Shown: positions 42,237 through 51,500 of the stretch, piece after piece
How the letters are laid out: every line of letters starts with the position of its first letter
Numbering within the stretch: position 1 is the first letter of the stretch
From: Vescimonas fastidiosa
Lineage (GTDB): Bacteria > Bacillota > Clostridia > Oscillospirales > Oscillospiraceae
Direction: 5' to 3'
Assembly: GCF_018326305.1 (NCBI RefSeq)
Contig: NZ_AP023415.1
Coordinates: forward strand, 186,001 to 250,000
DNA: 64,000 bases
Notes under the pieces: model-generated
What the model was told of the DNA's origin: nothing
The model's input: the letters and a program-made list of their open reading frames with translations, nothing else
Database searches by the model: none
Position numbers and translations under genes: made by a program

Positions 42237-44726
42237 ATGACGAAGCAATTTGCCGTCACGGGTATGACCTGCGCCGCCTGCTCGGCCCATGTGGAGCGGG
42301 CGGTCTCGCAGCTGCCGGGGGTGCAATCGGCGGCGGTGAACCTGATGCTGGGGCGGCTGAACGCCAGCTACGACGAATCAAAAGTCACCTCCGACCAGAT
42401 CATCGACGCGGTGATCCGGGCCGGGTATGGTGCCCGGGAGGCCGACGCAAACGACCTGGCCCCGGACAAGCGGCAGGACGAAGTGGTTCGGCGGATGGGG
42501 CGGCGGCTTTTGTGGTCCGCCGTGTGCCTGGTGCCGCTATTTTACATCAGCATGGGGCACATGCTGGGCCTGCCGGTGCCCGGGCTTTTCCACGAAAATC
42601 ACCTGGCTATGGCCATAGCGGAGCTTGTGCTGCTGCTGCCCATCCTCCTATTGAACCGGGCCTACTTCACCGTGGGCTTTTCCCGGCTGTTTCAGGGGAG
42701 TCCCAATATGGACTCGCTGGTGGCCCTGGGCGCTGCGGCGGGCCTGGTGTACTCCCTTATTGAGATGGGCCTGCTGGTGGCCGGTCATATAGAGGGGATG
42801 CCGGACCTGTATTTTGAGTCCGCGGGCATGATCCTTACCCTGGTCACCGTGGGTAAATATCTGGAGCAGCGTTCCCGGAAAAAGACCACCGGGGCCATTT
42901 CCGCCCTGCTGCGTTTGGCACCGGACAGCGCTGTGGTCCGACGGGACGGCCGGGAGCTAACGGTCCCGGCGGAGGAGATCGTAGCCGGGGACACTGTCAT
43001 CGTCCGCCAGGGAGGAAAGATCCCCGTGGACGGTGTGGTAACCGCCGGTGCCGCCACCGTGGATGAATCCGCCCTCACCGGGGAGAGCCTGCCGGTGGAG
43101 AAAGGGGAGGGGGCCGCCGTATCCTCGGCCACGGTGGTGCTGTCGGGCTATTTGGAGCTGGAGGCCCGCCGGGTGGGCAGCGACACCACGCTGTCGCAGA
43201 TCGTCCGCCTCATGGAGGAGGCCGCCTCCTCCAAGGCACCTATCTCCCGTTTGGCTGACCGCATCAGCGCTGTGTTTGTCCCTGTGGTCATCGGCATCGC
43301 GCTGGTCTCGGCGCTGCTGTGGTATTTCGCAGGGGGGCAGGGCATCCGTTTTTGCCTGTCCATCGGCATCGCCGTGCTGGTCATCTCCTGTCCCTGCGCC
43401 CTGGGCCTGGCTACCCCTGTGGCCATTATGGTGGGCACGGGCAAGGCCGCTCAGAGCGGCATTCTGATTAAGTCTGCCGAGAGCCTGGAGCTTCTGGGCA
43501 AGGCCCAGACCGTGGTTCTGGATAAAACCGGCACCGTTACCGAGGGGAAACCTCGGGTCACGGACATTGTCTGCACGGGTCCCACGGAAACGGAGCTTCT
43601 CCGGGTGGCGGCCTCTGTGGAAAAGCCCTCGGAGCATCCGCTGTCCGTAGCCATCGGACAGGCGGCCCGGGAGCGGGAGCTGAAGCTCTTTCCGGTGACG
43701 GATTTTACCTCCGTCCCCGGCGGCGTTCGGGCCACCCTGGACGGCTCCGTAGTCTGCGCCGGAAACCTGGACTACATGACCCGCTGCGGCGTAGATACCC
43801 GGGCGGTTTCCGATATGGCCCGGACCTTGGCTCAGCAGGGGAAAACAGCCCTGTATTTCGCCCGGGAGTCCCGCCTGCTGGGGCTCATTGCCGTGGCGGA
43901 TGTGGTGAAGCCTGACAGTGCCGCCGCTATTGCCGCCCTCCGGTCTGCGGGCCGGGAGGTGGTGCTGCTCACCGGAGACAATGAGACCACCGCCCGGGCC
44001 ATCGCCCGGCAGGTGGGGGTAGAGCGTGTCTTGGCCCAGGTGCTGCCTGCGGACAAGGCCGACTGTGTTGCAAAGCTCCAAAAGGAGGGACGCTGCACCG
44101 CCATGGTGGGTGACGGTATCAACGATGCCCCGGCTCTGGCCCGGGCGGATGTGGGTCTGGCCATTGGTGCGGGCACGGACATTGCCATTGAGTCGGCGGA
44201 TGTGGTACTTATGCGCAGCTCCCTGTGGGACATCGTCACCGCCACGGAGCTGTCCCGGTCCGTTATCCGCAACATCCGGCAGAATCTGTTCTGGGCCTTT
44301 ATCTATAACGCCATCGGTATCCCCGTGGCCGCAGGGATTCTGTACCCGGCCCTGGGCATTACCCTGAACCCTATGATCGCCGCTGCCGCCATGAGCCTCA
44401 GCTCCGTGTGCGTGGTGACCAATGCCCTGCGCTTGCGTCTGTGGAAGGGGCCGACCTGCCCTGTAACGCAGGAGAAAATCACCAAAGAAAATCAAACAAT
44501 GAATCAGGAGGAAACCGATATGAAGAGAATTTTGACCGTGGAGGGCATGATGTGTACCCACTGTTCCGGCCGGGTGGAGAGCGCCCTGAACGCCCTGCCC
44601 GGGGTCAGCGCCCATGTGGATCTGGAGAAAAAGACGGCCACTGTCACCGCCGCCCCGGAGGTTACGGACGCTATGCTCCGTAAGGCCGTAGAGGACGCCG
44701 GCTACAAGGTCACGAAAATCCAGTGA
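42237..44726 (+). CDS. copA: Copper-exporting P1B-type ATPase with C-terminal CopZ-like domain
   Basis: An 829-residue Cu(I) exporter. Order: N-terminal heavy-metal domain with GMTCAACSAHVE (residues about 9-20); eight membrane helices; actuator TGES; CPC motif in SCPCALGLATP; phosphorylation site DKTGTVTEG; SEHPLS; GDGINDAPALARA. After the last helix and a short polar linker comes a second heavy-metal domain with GMMCTHCSGRVESAL (about 769-783). That tail looks like a complete CopZ chaperone fused in frame. The start at 42237 follows GAGAGG. Expression should be induced by copper through CsoR. Confidence 0.93.
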   Translation: MTKQFAVTGMTCAACSAHVERAVSQLPGVQSAAVNLMLGRLNASYDESKVTSDQIIDAVIRAGYGAREADANDLAPDKRQDEVVRRMGRRLLWSAVCLVPLFYISMGHMLGLPVPGLFHENHLAMAIAELVLLLPILLLNRAYFTVGFSRLFQGSPNMDSLVALGAAAGLVYSLIEMGLLVAGHIEGMPDLYFESAGMILTLVTVGKYLEQRSRKKTTGAISALLRLAPDSAVVRRDGRELTVPAEEIVAGDTVIVRQGGKIPVDGVVTAGAATVDESALTGESLPVEKGEGAAVSSATVVLSGYLELEARRVGSDTTLSQIVRLMEEAASSKAPISRLADRISAVFVPVVIGIALVSALLWYFAGGQGIRFCLSIGIAVLVISCPCALGLATPVAIMVGTGKAAQSGILIKSAESLELLGKAQTVVLDKTGTVTEGKPRVTDIVCTGPTETELLRVAASVEKPSEHPLSVAIGQAARERELKLFPVTDFTSVPGGVRATLDGSVVCAGNLDYMTRCGVDTRAVSDMARTLAQQGKTALYFARESRLLGLIAVADVVKPDSAAAIAALRSAGREVVLLTGDNETTARAIARQVGVERVLAQVLPADKADCVAKLQKEGRCTAMVGDGINDAPALARADVGLAIGAGTDIAIESADVVLMRSSLWDIVTATELSRSVIRNIRQNLFWAFIYNAIGIPVAAGILYPALGITLNPMIAAAAMSLSSVCVVTNALRLRLWKGPTCPVTQEKITKENQTMNQEETDMKRILTVEGMMCTHCSGRVESALNALPGVSAHVDLEKKTATVTAAPEVTDAMLRKAVEDAGYKVTKIQ
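44506..44726 (+). CDS. Possible internal start giving free CopZ-like copper chaperone
   Basis: Inside the 3' end of copA, AGGAGG (44506-44511) stands 8 bases before an in-frame ATG at 44520. Translation from there gives 68 residues starting MKRILTVEGMMCTHC, the full length and motif of a CopZ chaperone. It may therefore be made both as the copA tail and as a separate protein. The site may also be a leftover from a former independent copZ whose junction with copA became fused. Use of the internal start is inferred. Confidence 0.5.
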
Positions 44727-44810
44727 TTTCCGCTGCGTGGCGGGCGGCTATGCTGGCGGTATCGTTACCGAGCGGTGGCCCGGTAAAATAAGCTGCTGAA
44801 ATGAGAACAG

Positions 44811-45066
44811 TAAGCCCCGGATCGACGCTTTGGGGCTCACTGTGTTAAAAAAGCCTCGCAGAGTTTGCCGCCCGCAGGCGGCAAAGAAATAAAATCATTT
44901 TCTCTCGCGACATGCGCGTGAGAGAAAATACAGCTCGGGCTGCCAGTGTGGAATTTGTCCGTCACAGACGGGCAAATTATGCGCGCAGCAGACCGCAAAC
45001 CTTTTGTCGGAAAAACCCGGAGGGTTTTTCGACAGGCTAAGCCCCGGAGCATCGCTCCGGGGCTCA
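44811..45066 (+). repeat. Dispersed ~190-bp hairpin-chain repeat, copy 4, with flanking duplicated hairpins
   Basis: Core at about 44843-45035. The flanks are related hairpins, TAAGCCCCGGATCGACGCTT + TGGGGCTCA (44811-44839) and TAAGCCCCGGAGCATCGCTC + CGGGGCTCA (45038-45066). They differ in the loop but keep the stem. The right hairpin ends on the stop codon of the minus-strand phosphoesterase, so it probably terminates that gene. Confidence 0.85.
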
Positions 45067-45696
45067 GTTCTCTTCCGAGTCAGGCCGGGTAGGCAGGGGC
45101 CGGAAATCCGGTTTTCCCGGGAGAAGTCCCTCTCCTTCACGCCGACGCGGAGGAGGGGGCGGGATAAGCGCATCATTTTCACCGCTGTAAAAGGCCCGGT
45201 TGTTCTCCACCAGCTGCGCCAGGGTCACAGGGCGATAGAAGTTCACATCCACACCGGCGTTGAGCATTCGGGGCATCTGCCGGAGGATGTCGTACTCCGG
45301 GCCCCGGGCCTGGTGCAGGTGGCCGTGTATCATGTAGCCCCGTTTGCGGTAGAGAATAGGGTAGTGGCAGAGAAGAATATGGGTTTCGCCGTCGTCGATC
45401 TCGTTGAAGTCGGTGACGGTCTCAAAGTAATCGAAGAGCTTTGGGGCGTTTTCAAACCCGGTGTCGTGATTGCCCCGGATCAGGTGCTTGCGCCCCTGCA
45501 GGCGGCCCAGGGCGTCCCCGGGCACATAGCCGCCGTTGTAGCCCACATCGCCCACCACATAGACGGTGTCCTTGTCTGTGACGGTTTCATTCCAGAGTCG
45601 TATCATAGCCTCATCCATCTCCTCCACGGAAGCAAAGGGCCGGCCGGGCAGAAAAGGTTTATAATGAAAATGAAGGTCAGCAGTATAAAAAATCAT
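45064..45696 (-). CDS. Metallophosphoesterase
   Basis: A 210-residue calcineurin-like phosphoesterase. Metal-binding motifs in order: TADLHFHY (residues 5-12), VYVVGDVGYNG, RGNHDTGF, LLCHYPIL and GHLHQA. The C-terminus beyond residue 170 is a Pro/Arg-rich tail (IPPPPPRRREGEG) unlike the usual domain and may be a late extension. It starts at 45696 after GGAG. The natural substrate of such small proteins is not predictable. It is the last chromosomal gene before the tRNA-Arg integration site and runs convergent to copA. Confidence 0.85.
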   Translation of the reverse strand: MIFYTADLHFHYKPFLPGRPFASVEEMDEAMIRLWNETVTDKDTVYVVGDVGYNGGYVPGDALGRLQGRKHLIRGNHDTGFENAPKLFDYFETVTDFNEIDDGETHILLCHYPILYRKRGYMIHGHLHQARGPEYDILRQMPRMLNAGVDVNFYRPVTLAQLVENNRAFYSGENDALIPPPPPRRREGEGLLPGKPDFRPLPTRPDSEEN

Positions 45697-45908
45697 CCCA
45701 ATACTCCTATTGCGGCTATGCCGACGGTTAAATGAGAGAAAAGCACGGCTGCATTCAGCGTATCAGAAATGGCCCTCTGTGTCAAGGCGGAGGGAATAGC
45801 GTGGGCCGAGAGCACTGCAAGCTGCCGGAGCGGACTCTGTACGGAAGGAGGCAGAGGAAAGGCACAAATCTACACAAAAAAATGTTTTATTTTTCTTGAA
45901 AAAAATAC

Positions 45909-45937
45909 TTGCATTCTACCCTGAGATATGGTATTAT
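45909..45937 (+). promoter_or_regulatory. Promoter of the tRNA-Arg gene
   Basis: TTGCAT (45909-45914), 17 bases, TATTAT (45932-45937), 23 bases before the mature tRNA 5' end. Confidence 0.65.
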
Positions 45938-45960
45938 ATTCAAGTCGTCAGGAATAATAT

Positions 45961-46037
45961 GCGCCGTTAGCTCAGCTGGATAGAGCGTCTGGCTACGGAC
46001 CAGAAGGCCGGGGGTTCGAATCCCTCACGGCGTGCCA
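45961..46037 (+). tRNA. tRNA-Arg (ACG anticodon), integration target
   Basis: The 77-base sequence folds as a cloverleaf: acceptor GCGCCGT pairs with ACGGCGT, D-arm GCTCAGCTGGATAGAGC, anticodon loop with ACG at 45995-45997, T-arm with GGTTCGAATCC, and an encoded CCA end. Its 3' half from the anticodon loop onward recurs at 54428, so it is the attachment site of the integrative elements that follow. Confidence 0.95.
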
Positions 46038-46041
46038 AAAA
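45993..46041. repeat. Attachment-site core, left copy
   Basis: A 49-base stretch from the tRNA anticodon loop to just past CCA is identical to 54428-54476. The repeats bracket integrase, riboswitch and giant surface-protein gene, so they are taken as the ends of an integrated element. Confidence 0.85.
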
Positions 46042-46073
46042 TCCTCGAAATCGTAAGATTTCGGGGATTTTTG
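46042..46073 (+). terminator. Intrinsic terminator after tRNA-Arg
   Basis: TCCTCGAAATC pairs with GATTTCGGGGA, followed by TTTTTG. The equivalent hairpin after the second att copy (about 54477-54506) has different bases but the same fold, as expected if each element brings its own. Confidence 0.8.
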
Positions 46074-46153
46074 TTTGCATAAGTTGTTGTTTTCTCCCGC
46101 TGCTTTTTTCTGACCCAAACGCTGACCCCAACGGGAGCGGATAGCGGAAAGGT

Positions 46154-47305
46154 CTATACCGCACGGGAGAGGATGCTCCCCATGGTTTGCGCCGCCTTGA
46201 GCTGTGCGTCGGTGGTGACGTGGGCATAGGTGTCCAGCGTGAAGCCCGCGGAGTAATGACCGAGCATCGAGGACACGGTTTTTACATCCACGCCGTTTTG
46301 CAGCGCCATCGTTGCGAAGGTGTGGCGCAGGTCATGAAAGCGTATCCGTGGCAGTCCTGCCCGTTTCAGCACCCGCTGGAGCATATGCAGGACGCTGTCC
46401 GGCGACATGGGGCCTCCGGTGGGCGATGGAAATACCCACTCGCTGCTTCCCACCTTGTTTTTCTGTGCCTTTAGAACATCTATCGCGTCTGCCGACAGCG
46501 GCAGCGTGCGGTAGGCGTTTTTCGTTTTCAACGGTGCCTCGACTACTTTGCCGTTTTGCCGGGAAATGGCCCGTTGGATTTTCAGTATGCCATGGTCAAG
46601 GTCGATGTCCGTCCATTTCAGCCCCAGCAGTTCGCCCCGCCGAAGTCCGGTGGCGAGGTCAAGGTAGTAGAGCTCGTACACGCCGCTGTCCCTGGCCTCC
46701 CGGAAGAAGGCGCTGAGTTGGTCGGAGGTCAGCGTTTTCATCTCCTTGTGTTCGACTTTCGGCAAGGCGCAGCCCTGCGTGGGATTTTTCGTGACGAGGC
46801 GCTGTTCCATGGCAAGGTTGTATGCCGAGCAGATCATCTGGTGGATGTTGCGCACCGTTTTGGGAGCCAGACCTTTCGGTTTCTTTTTCGCTTCGATGCG
46901 GTCTACCCGGCCACCATCCAGCAGATGCTTATAGAACCGCTGCAAGTCCAGAGATGTCAGGTCTGCCAGCGGAATGCTGCCGATCTGCGGCTTGATGTGG
47001 TTTTTCAGAAAGCCTTGGCTGGTCTTGAACGTGGGCGGTCTGAGTTTTACTTTCGCGTAGTTCTCCATCCAGACCTCCAGCCATGTTCCCACCGTGTAGG
47101 TCTTGGCCCGTCCATAGTCGATGCCCACATTTTCCTCGATGGCTTTCTTCAGCTTTTCTTTTACTTCCGCTTGCGTCTTTCCAAGAACGTTCTTGATGAT
47201 GGCTTTTCCGGTTTCCGGATCGTGACCGACTGTGTAGCGGCCCTCCCAGCGTCCATCCTTTCTCTTTCGGATATTCCCTTCGCCGTTTGCTCGTCGTTTT
47301 GGCAT
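46154..47305 (-). CDS. Tyrosine recombinase (integrase) of the tRNA-Arg element
   Basis: A 383-residue phage/ICE-type integrase. The N-terminal part is an arm-binding domain (about 8-60, GEGNIRKRKDGRWEGRYTVG), followed by a SAM-like core-binding domain (about 65-170). The catalytic domain has Arg in TGLRRGELLGLKW, HDLRHTFAT (HxxR) and the nucleophile Tyr in FTLDTYAHV, all intact. The start at 47305 (MPKRRANGEGN) follows AAAGGAGG. It points its C-terminus at the tRNA gene whose 3' half it uses. A truncated homologue, about 90 % identical at DNA level by eye, lies at 54589-54758. No excisionase gene was recognised nearby. Confidence 0.93.
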   Translation of the reverse strand: MPKRRANGEGNIRKRKDGRWEGRYTVGHDPETGKAIIKNVLGKTQAEVKEKLKKAIEENVGIDYGRAKTYTVGTWLEVWMENYAKVKLRPPTFKTSQGFLKNHIKPQIGSIPLADLTSLDLQRFYKHLLDGGRVDRIEAKKKPKGLAPKTVRNIHQMICSAYNLAMEQRLVTKNPTQGCALPKVEHKEMKTLTSDQLSAFFREARDSGVYELYYLDLATGLRRGELLGLKWTDIDLDHGILKIQRAISRQNGKVVEAPLKTKNAYRTLPLSADAIDVLKAQKNKVGSSEWVFPSPTGGPMSPDSVLHMLQRVLKRAGLPRIRFHDLRHTFATMALQNGVDVKTVSSMLGHYSAGFTLDTYAHVTTDAQLKAAQTMGSILSRAV

Positions 47306-47956
47306 AAAATCAGCCTCCTTTGTAACGGCAAACCATACCGTAAACAGCAGAGGAAAGCTATGGGGAAGCCACACTATTATCAGAAAGTTATCAATTCTCA
47401 ACCGCCGCTTATCTTTGTTTATGGCGTAGCAAGATTTGAGCTGCTACGGAGACTTCCGCCGACTACAACGGTATAAAGCGTACCGATTTTCTATCAAAGC
47501 GCCGCCGCAAACCGTTGTGACACGGGGCTTTGCGGCGACTTTTCTCGAATTTAGCGTCAAACCGTTCTGGGAACCTCGAAAAAAGCGTCAATTTCCAAAA
47601 CCCGCAAATCCTTGCGGCAGCTCGCACTGCGGGCTGCTGTGAATAGGCATTGGTGCGAAAAGCGCCAATGCCTTTCTCCTGCTCTGATTTCGGCGCACTG
47701 AAAATTGGGCCCAAAACGGGCAAAACTGCCGGGGGGCTATCTTCACCCGCCTGTGTTCCTGCGAGGGCACACAGCGGCTTACGGGGGCAAACACGGGGCT
47801 TCTGCGACCTGTGCCGCCAGCTTCTGCTGCACTTGCTGACGCTCTAGCTCGGCCATTTGCCGCTGGTAACGCTGCTCCAAGACATCGTACATAGGGACGA
47901 TATAAGATATGCACCGGGAGATGTCAAGTCGGGGCGAATGACGGAGGTTTTCTCCA
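47306..47956. other. Gene-poor region of the first element
   Basis: About 650 bases between integrase and riboswitch with no convincing gene. A minus-strand fragment near 47785-47895 reads YDVLEQRYQRQMAELERQQ, which looks coil-forming, but it has no ribosome site. It could be the remnant of a mobilisation gene. A GGCATTGGTGCGAAAAGCGC-type hairpin lies at about 47646-47672. The rest shows nothing I can identify. Confidence 0.5.
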
Positions 47957-47985
47957 TTGCAATATGTCATATCCTGTGCTATAAT
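47957..47985 (+). promoter_or_regulatory. Sigma-A-type promoter upstream of the second cobalamin riboswitch
   Basis: TTGCAA (47957-47962), 17 bases, perfect TATAAT (47980-47985). Transcription would begin directly before the aptamer. Confidence 0.78.
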
Positions 47986-47997
47986 GCACTTAAACTG

Positions 47998-48120
47998 AAT
48001 AACGGGACAGCGTGAGCCGGGTTTATTCCGGCGGCGGAATGGGGTGAGAGGCCCTGCGAGACGGTCACTGTGATGCCGGTTTATTCGGCTAAGTCAGGAA
48101 CGCAATACGCTGCTCCTGGG
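47998..48120 (+). promoter_or_regulatory. Cobalamin riboswitch of the giant surface-protein gene
   Basis: Motifs in aptamer order: GGAATGGGGTGAGAGGCCC (48036-48054), GACGGTCACTGTGATG with the B12-box-like CACTGTGA (48066-48073), and AAGTCAGGAACGC (48091-48103), the counterpart of the AAGTCAGGA block. These match clostridial cobalamin aptamers as I know them. A terminator follows at 48161-48195. It is the second cobalamin riboswitch in the window. Confidence 0.82.
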
Positions 48121-48160
48121 CCGCTGCCAGTACCGGGGCCAAAGCTGTTATGCGAACGCT

Positions 48161-48195
48161 TCACCCGGCTGCTTTTGGCGGCTGGGTGATTTTTT
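48161..48195 (+). terminator. Riboswitch expression-platform terminator
   Basis: TCACCCGGCTGC pairs over 12 positions with GCGGCTGGGTGA (two G-T wobbles) across a TTTTG loop, followed by six T residues. It sits 366 bases before the regulated start codon. Confidence 0.85.
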
Positions 48196-48560
48196 GCCGA
48201 GGCAGTACTGCCTCATGCTTTCCATGGAAAGCATGATAGCCATTTCAAGCCGCCGGGGCGGGGGAGGACGGCAGACCTTTCCCGTCCCGCTTTCCAGAAA
48301 AATTTTTGCGCTATTTGTCGTTCCTTTCATGCTCCCGAGACCCGGGCCGTGCTGCAAAGAGTGCGGCCCGGGGGGAGGGAAACAGGGGGCGTGAGATATA
48401 GGGTATTACGGATTGCCACGGGCGCGGTGCGCCCTCGCAATGACAATTCTCAAGAGGTCTGGCGTGGGCGGGGTAGAACCCCGCCCCTACGGAGGACAGA
48501 AAAAATTGTGTGTGATTGCTTCGGCATTTACATAAATAGAAAAATGAAAGGAAAAAAGGA
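48196..48560 (+). other. Long leader with palindromes and chromosomal repeat units
   Basis: After the terminator come two perfect palindromes, GGCAGTACTGCC (48201-48212) and a 20-bp one around ATGGAAAGCAT (48216-48235). A CATT-type hairpin with GATTGCCACGGGCG and CCCTCGCAATGAC arms (about 48411-48445) and a GGGCGGGGTAGAACCCCGCCCC unit (48470-48490) follow. The last two belong to repeat families found in the chromosomal part, so this element has shared the host genome for some time. The ribosome site of the next gene is AAAGGA/AAGGA. Confidence 0.6.
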
Positions 48561-51500
48561 ATGAAAAAAAGAATCATTTCTCTGCTGCTGGCGCTTATCA
48601 TGGCGCTGTTACTGCTTCCCGTGAGCGTGCTGGCGGTGGAGAGCTCGGCGGAGCCGACGATTTCGGCGGACCTGCCGGCGGAGGTGGCGCTGCAGCCGGG
48701 TGACAATTTCACCCTCACCGTCACGGCCCTGGGGTCGGGTACGCTGAGCTATCAGTGGTACGCCAACACCGTCAGCGACTACGCAGGCGGCACCAAGATC
48801 AAGGGCGCGGAGAGCGCCACCTATGATGTGGCCACCGCCGTGGAGCAGGTGCTGTACTACTATGTAGAGGTGACCAACACCGAGGAGGGGAAGGGCCCGG
48901 CCACGGTGCGCTCGGCTATCTGCAAGGTGACCGTCAGCGAGAGCGGCAGCGGCGAGCTCAGCGACATCCCCGAGATCACCAAGGATGTGGTGGACGCGGA
49001 AGATGTGGTTCTGCCTTGGCACGCTACAACGCCTCGTGCTTTCGATATAGCTATACGCGACCTGGGTATGACCAAGGTTTCCTACCAGTGGTATAAGAAC
49101 TCCCAAAAGAGCTACGAGGGGGCGGAGGCCATTCCCGACACCAACAGTACGCGGCTTACTGTTGGGGGCACCACAGTGGTGGGCACTTCTTACTACTTCT
49201 GCGTGGTGACCAACACCCTGGCGGACGGGTCCACCAAGACCGCCCGCTCCGCCATCGGCAGCCTGACCATCAAGGCCCCGGCGGAGATGCTTTTCGGTCT
49301 GGTGGTGGGACAGGAGCCTGTGGGCAAAGTTTACATCCGCGTGGGCGACAATGTACCCCTACGGGATGACCTGAAAAACGGCATGGGTGAGAGTATCACG
49401 GACCCCGGCCCCTACGGAGACCTGGTTATAAATCAAGGCACCTACAGAACGGAGTATATCTATCCATCCGACACTATGATGACCATTATCGCCCGGGCCT
49501 TGATCGAGGAAGGCCACCGGCAGGTGGGCGGCGAGAAGGGCTACATCAGCTCCATCATCGCCAACTATGGCACGGAGAACAGCGTAGAGCTCAGCGAGTT
49601 CCGCCGTGGCAAGGGCAGTGGCTGGATGGGCACCCTGAACGACTGGTGTACCAACCAGGGCTTTGACAAATATACCGTGGCCAAGGGGGATGTTAGAGAC
49701 GGTGACAGCATTGATGTAATGTACACCACCGACTACGGCAACGACATCCACTGCGGCTTTGAAACCGCGGATGCGTCCCTGGCGTCTATGGATGTAGGTA
49801 GCTGGAAAACCTGGGATCTGACAAACAGCGGTGATGTATATGCTTATGAGGCGGTTGTTAATACTGACGGTACTACTGTGAAGGTACGGCCTCGTGCTTT
49901 GGAAAAGCAGTATAAGACCCGTGTATTTGTGGGGGACAAGGAGTATCGAGTGGGCGCAAGCAGCGAGCCTATTCCTTTTGAGGGTAATTCTCTGACAATC
50001 ACGGTCAAGACTGTGCTGCCCGGCTCCTCCACTACGGCGGAGACCGTGGGCAAGACCTATACTTTTACCATTCTGCGGGACCAGCATATCCTAACCCAAA
50101 AGGGCGATGTGACGGTGGACCTGCTGCGCAAGGATGGGACTGTGATGCAGGAGGGAGTTGTTCCCAGCTTCACGGTGTGGAGCGGTGATTTTGCTACAAG
50201 TGTTTCGGCCTATACGGCGGACGAGAGCAAGAATACCACCGGCTTTGTGCTGCACCTGCCCAACCTGCCGGAGGGCGTGACGGGCCAGGTGATAACCTCC
50301 GGCGGCACCTGCTATGCCATTGAAAACGGCACGGCCACGGTGCAGGGGGAGCTGGCTCGGCACGGAACGATTTATTTCACCATTCGGCTCAATGCCAACG
50401 GCGGACGAAGTGAATACGAACTGCGGTTTGCTAAGCCTGCGGCGACCCTGGGCCTTAGCAAGTGCGGCTTTGCCGGAGGCAACCAGGCATATAATGCCGA
50501 GAATATCTACAACGGTCAGCCCGAGGGAACCATGTTCCAGGTGAATTCAACGGGGAAAGAGACCGGAGAGACCGGATTTGATGCCAACTGGTATGAGTAC
50601 AATATCCATGTTACGGAAAAGATTCAAAACCTAAAATCCAACGGATACGCAGGTATAAAGTTGTTGTCCTCGTCCATGGTGCAGGTTAAGGTGAACGACA
50701 AAGTACTTCTCGCACCGGCCAAAGCCATGGCTGGCACAGCTCTGGCCTCCCAGCTTATGAATGTCAAAAACCGCATTCAGTTGAGCGGCGAGAAAACAGA
50801 CCTCTGCATCCGTATTGAAAACGCCAAGGACAGCACGGATGTGGTGACTTACACCTTCCACATCATCCGCCACTCTATCGAGGCTGCGGAGCTGGAGGCT
50901 ATGATCCAGGCTTTGCCCGAGGCAAAGTATTTTGTGTATGCAACAGACGAGGCATCGGTGCGCCAAGTCAAGAAATTGTACGACGAGTGCAAGGACGAGG
51001 TGAAGGCCCAGCTTTCCGACGGGGCCAAGGCTAAAATCGAGGCCCTGTGGGCCGAGCTGGAGCGGCAGTACCAGGCAGGTATGGACTTAACCAGCGCCGT
51101 GTTGGCAGAGGTGAACAAGTATAAGGCCGACATCCCCAGCACCGCCACGGAGCTGACGGACGAGCTTTACGCCAAGTACGCCGACGCCATCCGCACCTCC
51201 GGCAAGCTGTATGACAAGCTCCAGGACTGGGCGCTGGTTCTGTGGACCAGTTCTGCCTCCAAGGAAAATTCCGTTTTGCAAAATGCGCTGAAGCTGCTGA
51301 ACAAATACGAAACGGCCAAGGGCAGCACCATCGGCCAGGCCACGGACTACCTGGACGACTTCATGCTTACGGCCTCCGGGTTCAACCTGACCCTGGGCTC
51401 CGCTTGGAACGCTTATCCTGTGACCTTTAAGGATATTACTTATTCTAATACCAAGCTGGGCGGCGAGGCGGGCCTGCCCTGGAATGAGGCCGGGCGGCTG

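Noticed and set aside
47436..47914. Several frames of 65-110 codons on both strands between integrase and riboswitch
   Set aside because: They overlap one another, lack ribosome sites and have no recognisable motif; at most one coil-like fragment may be a remnant.
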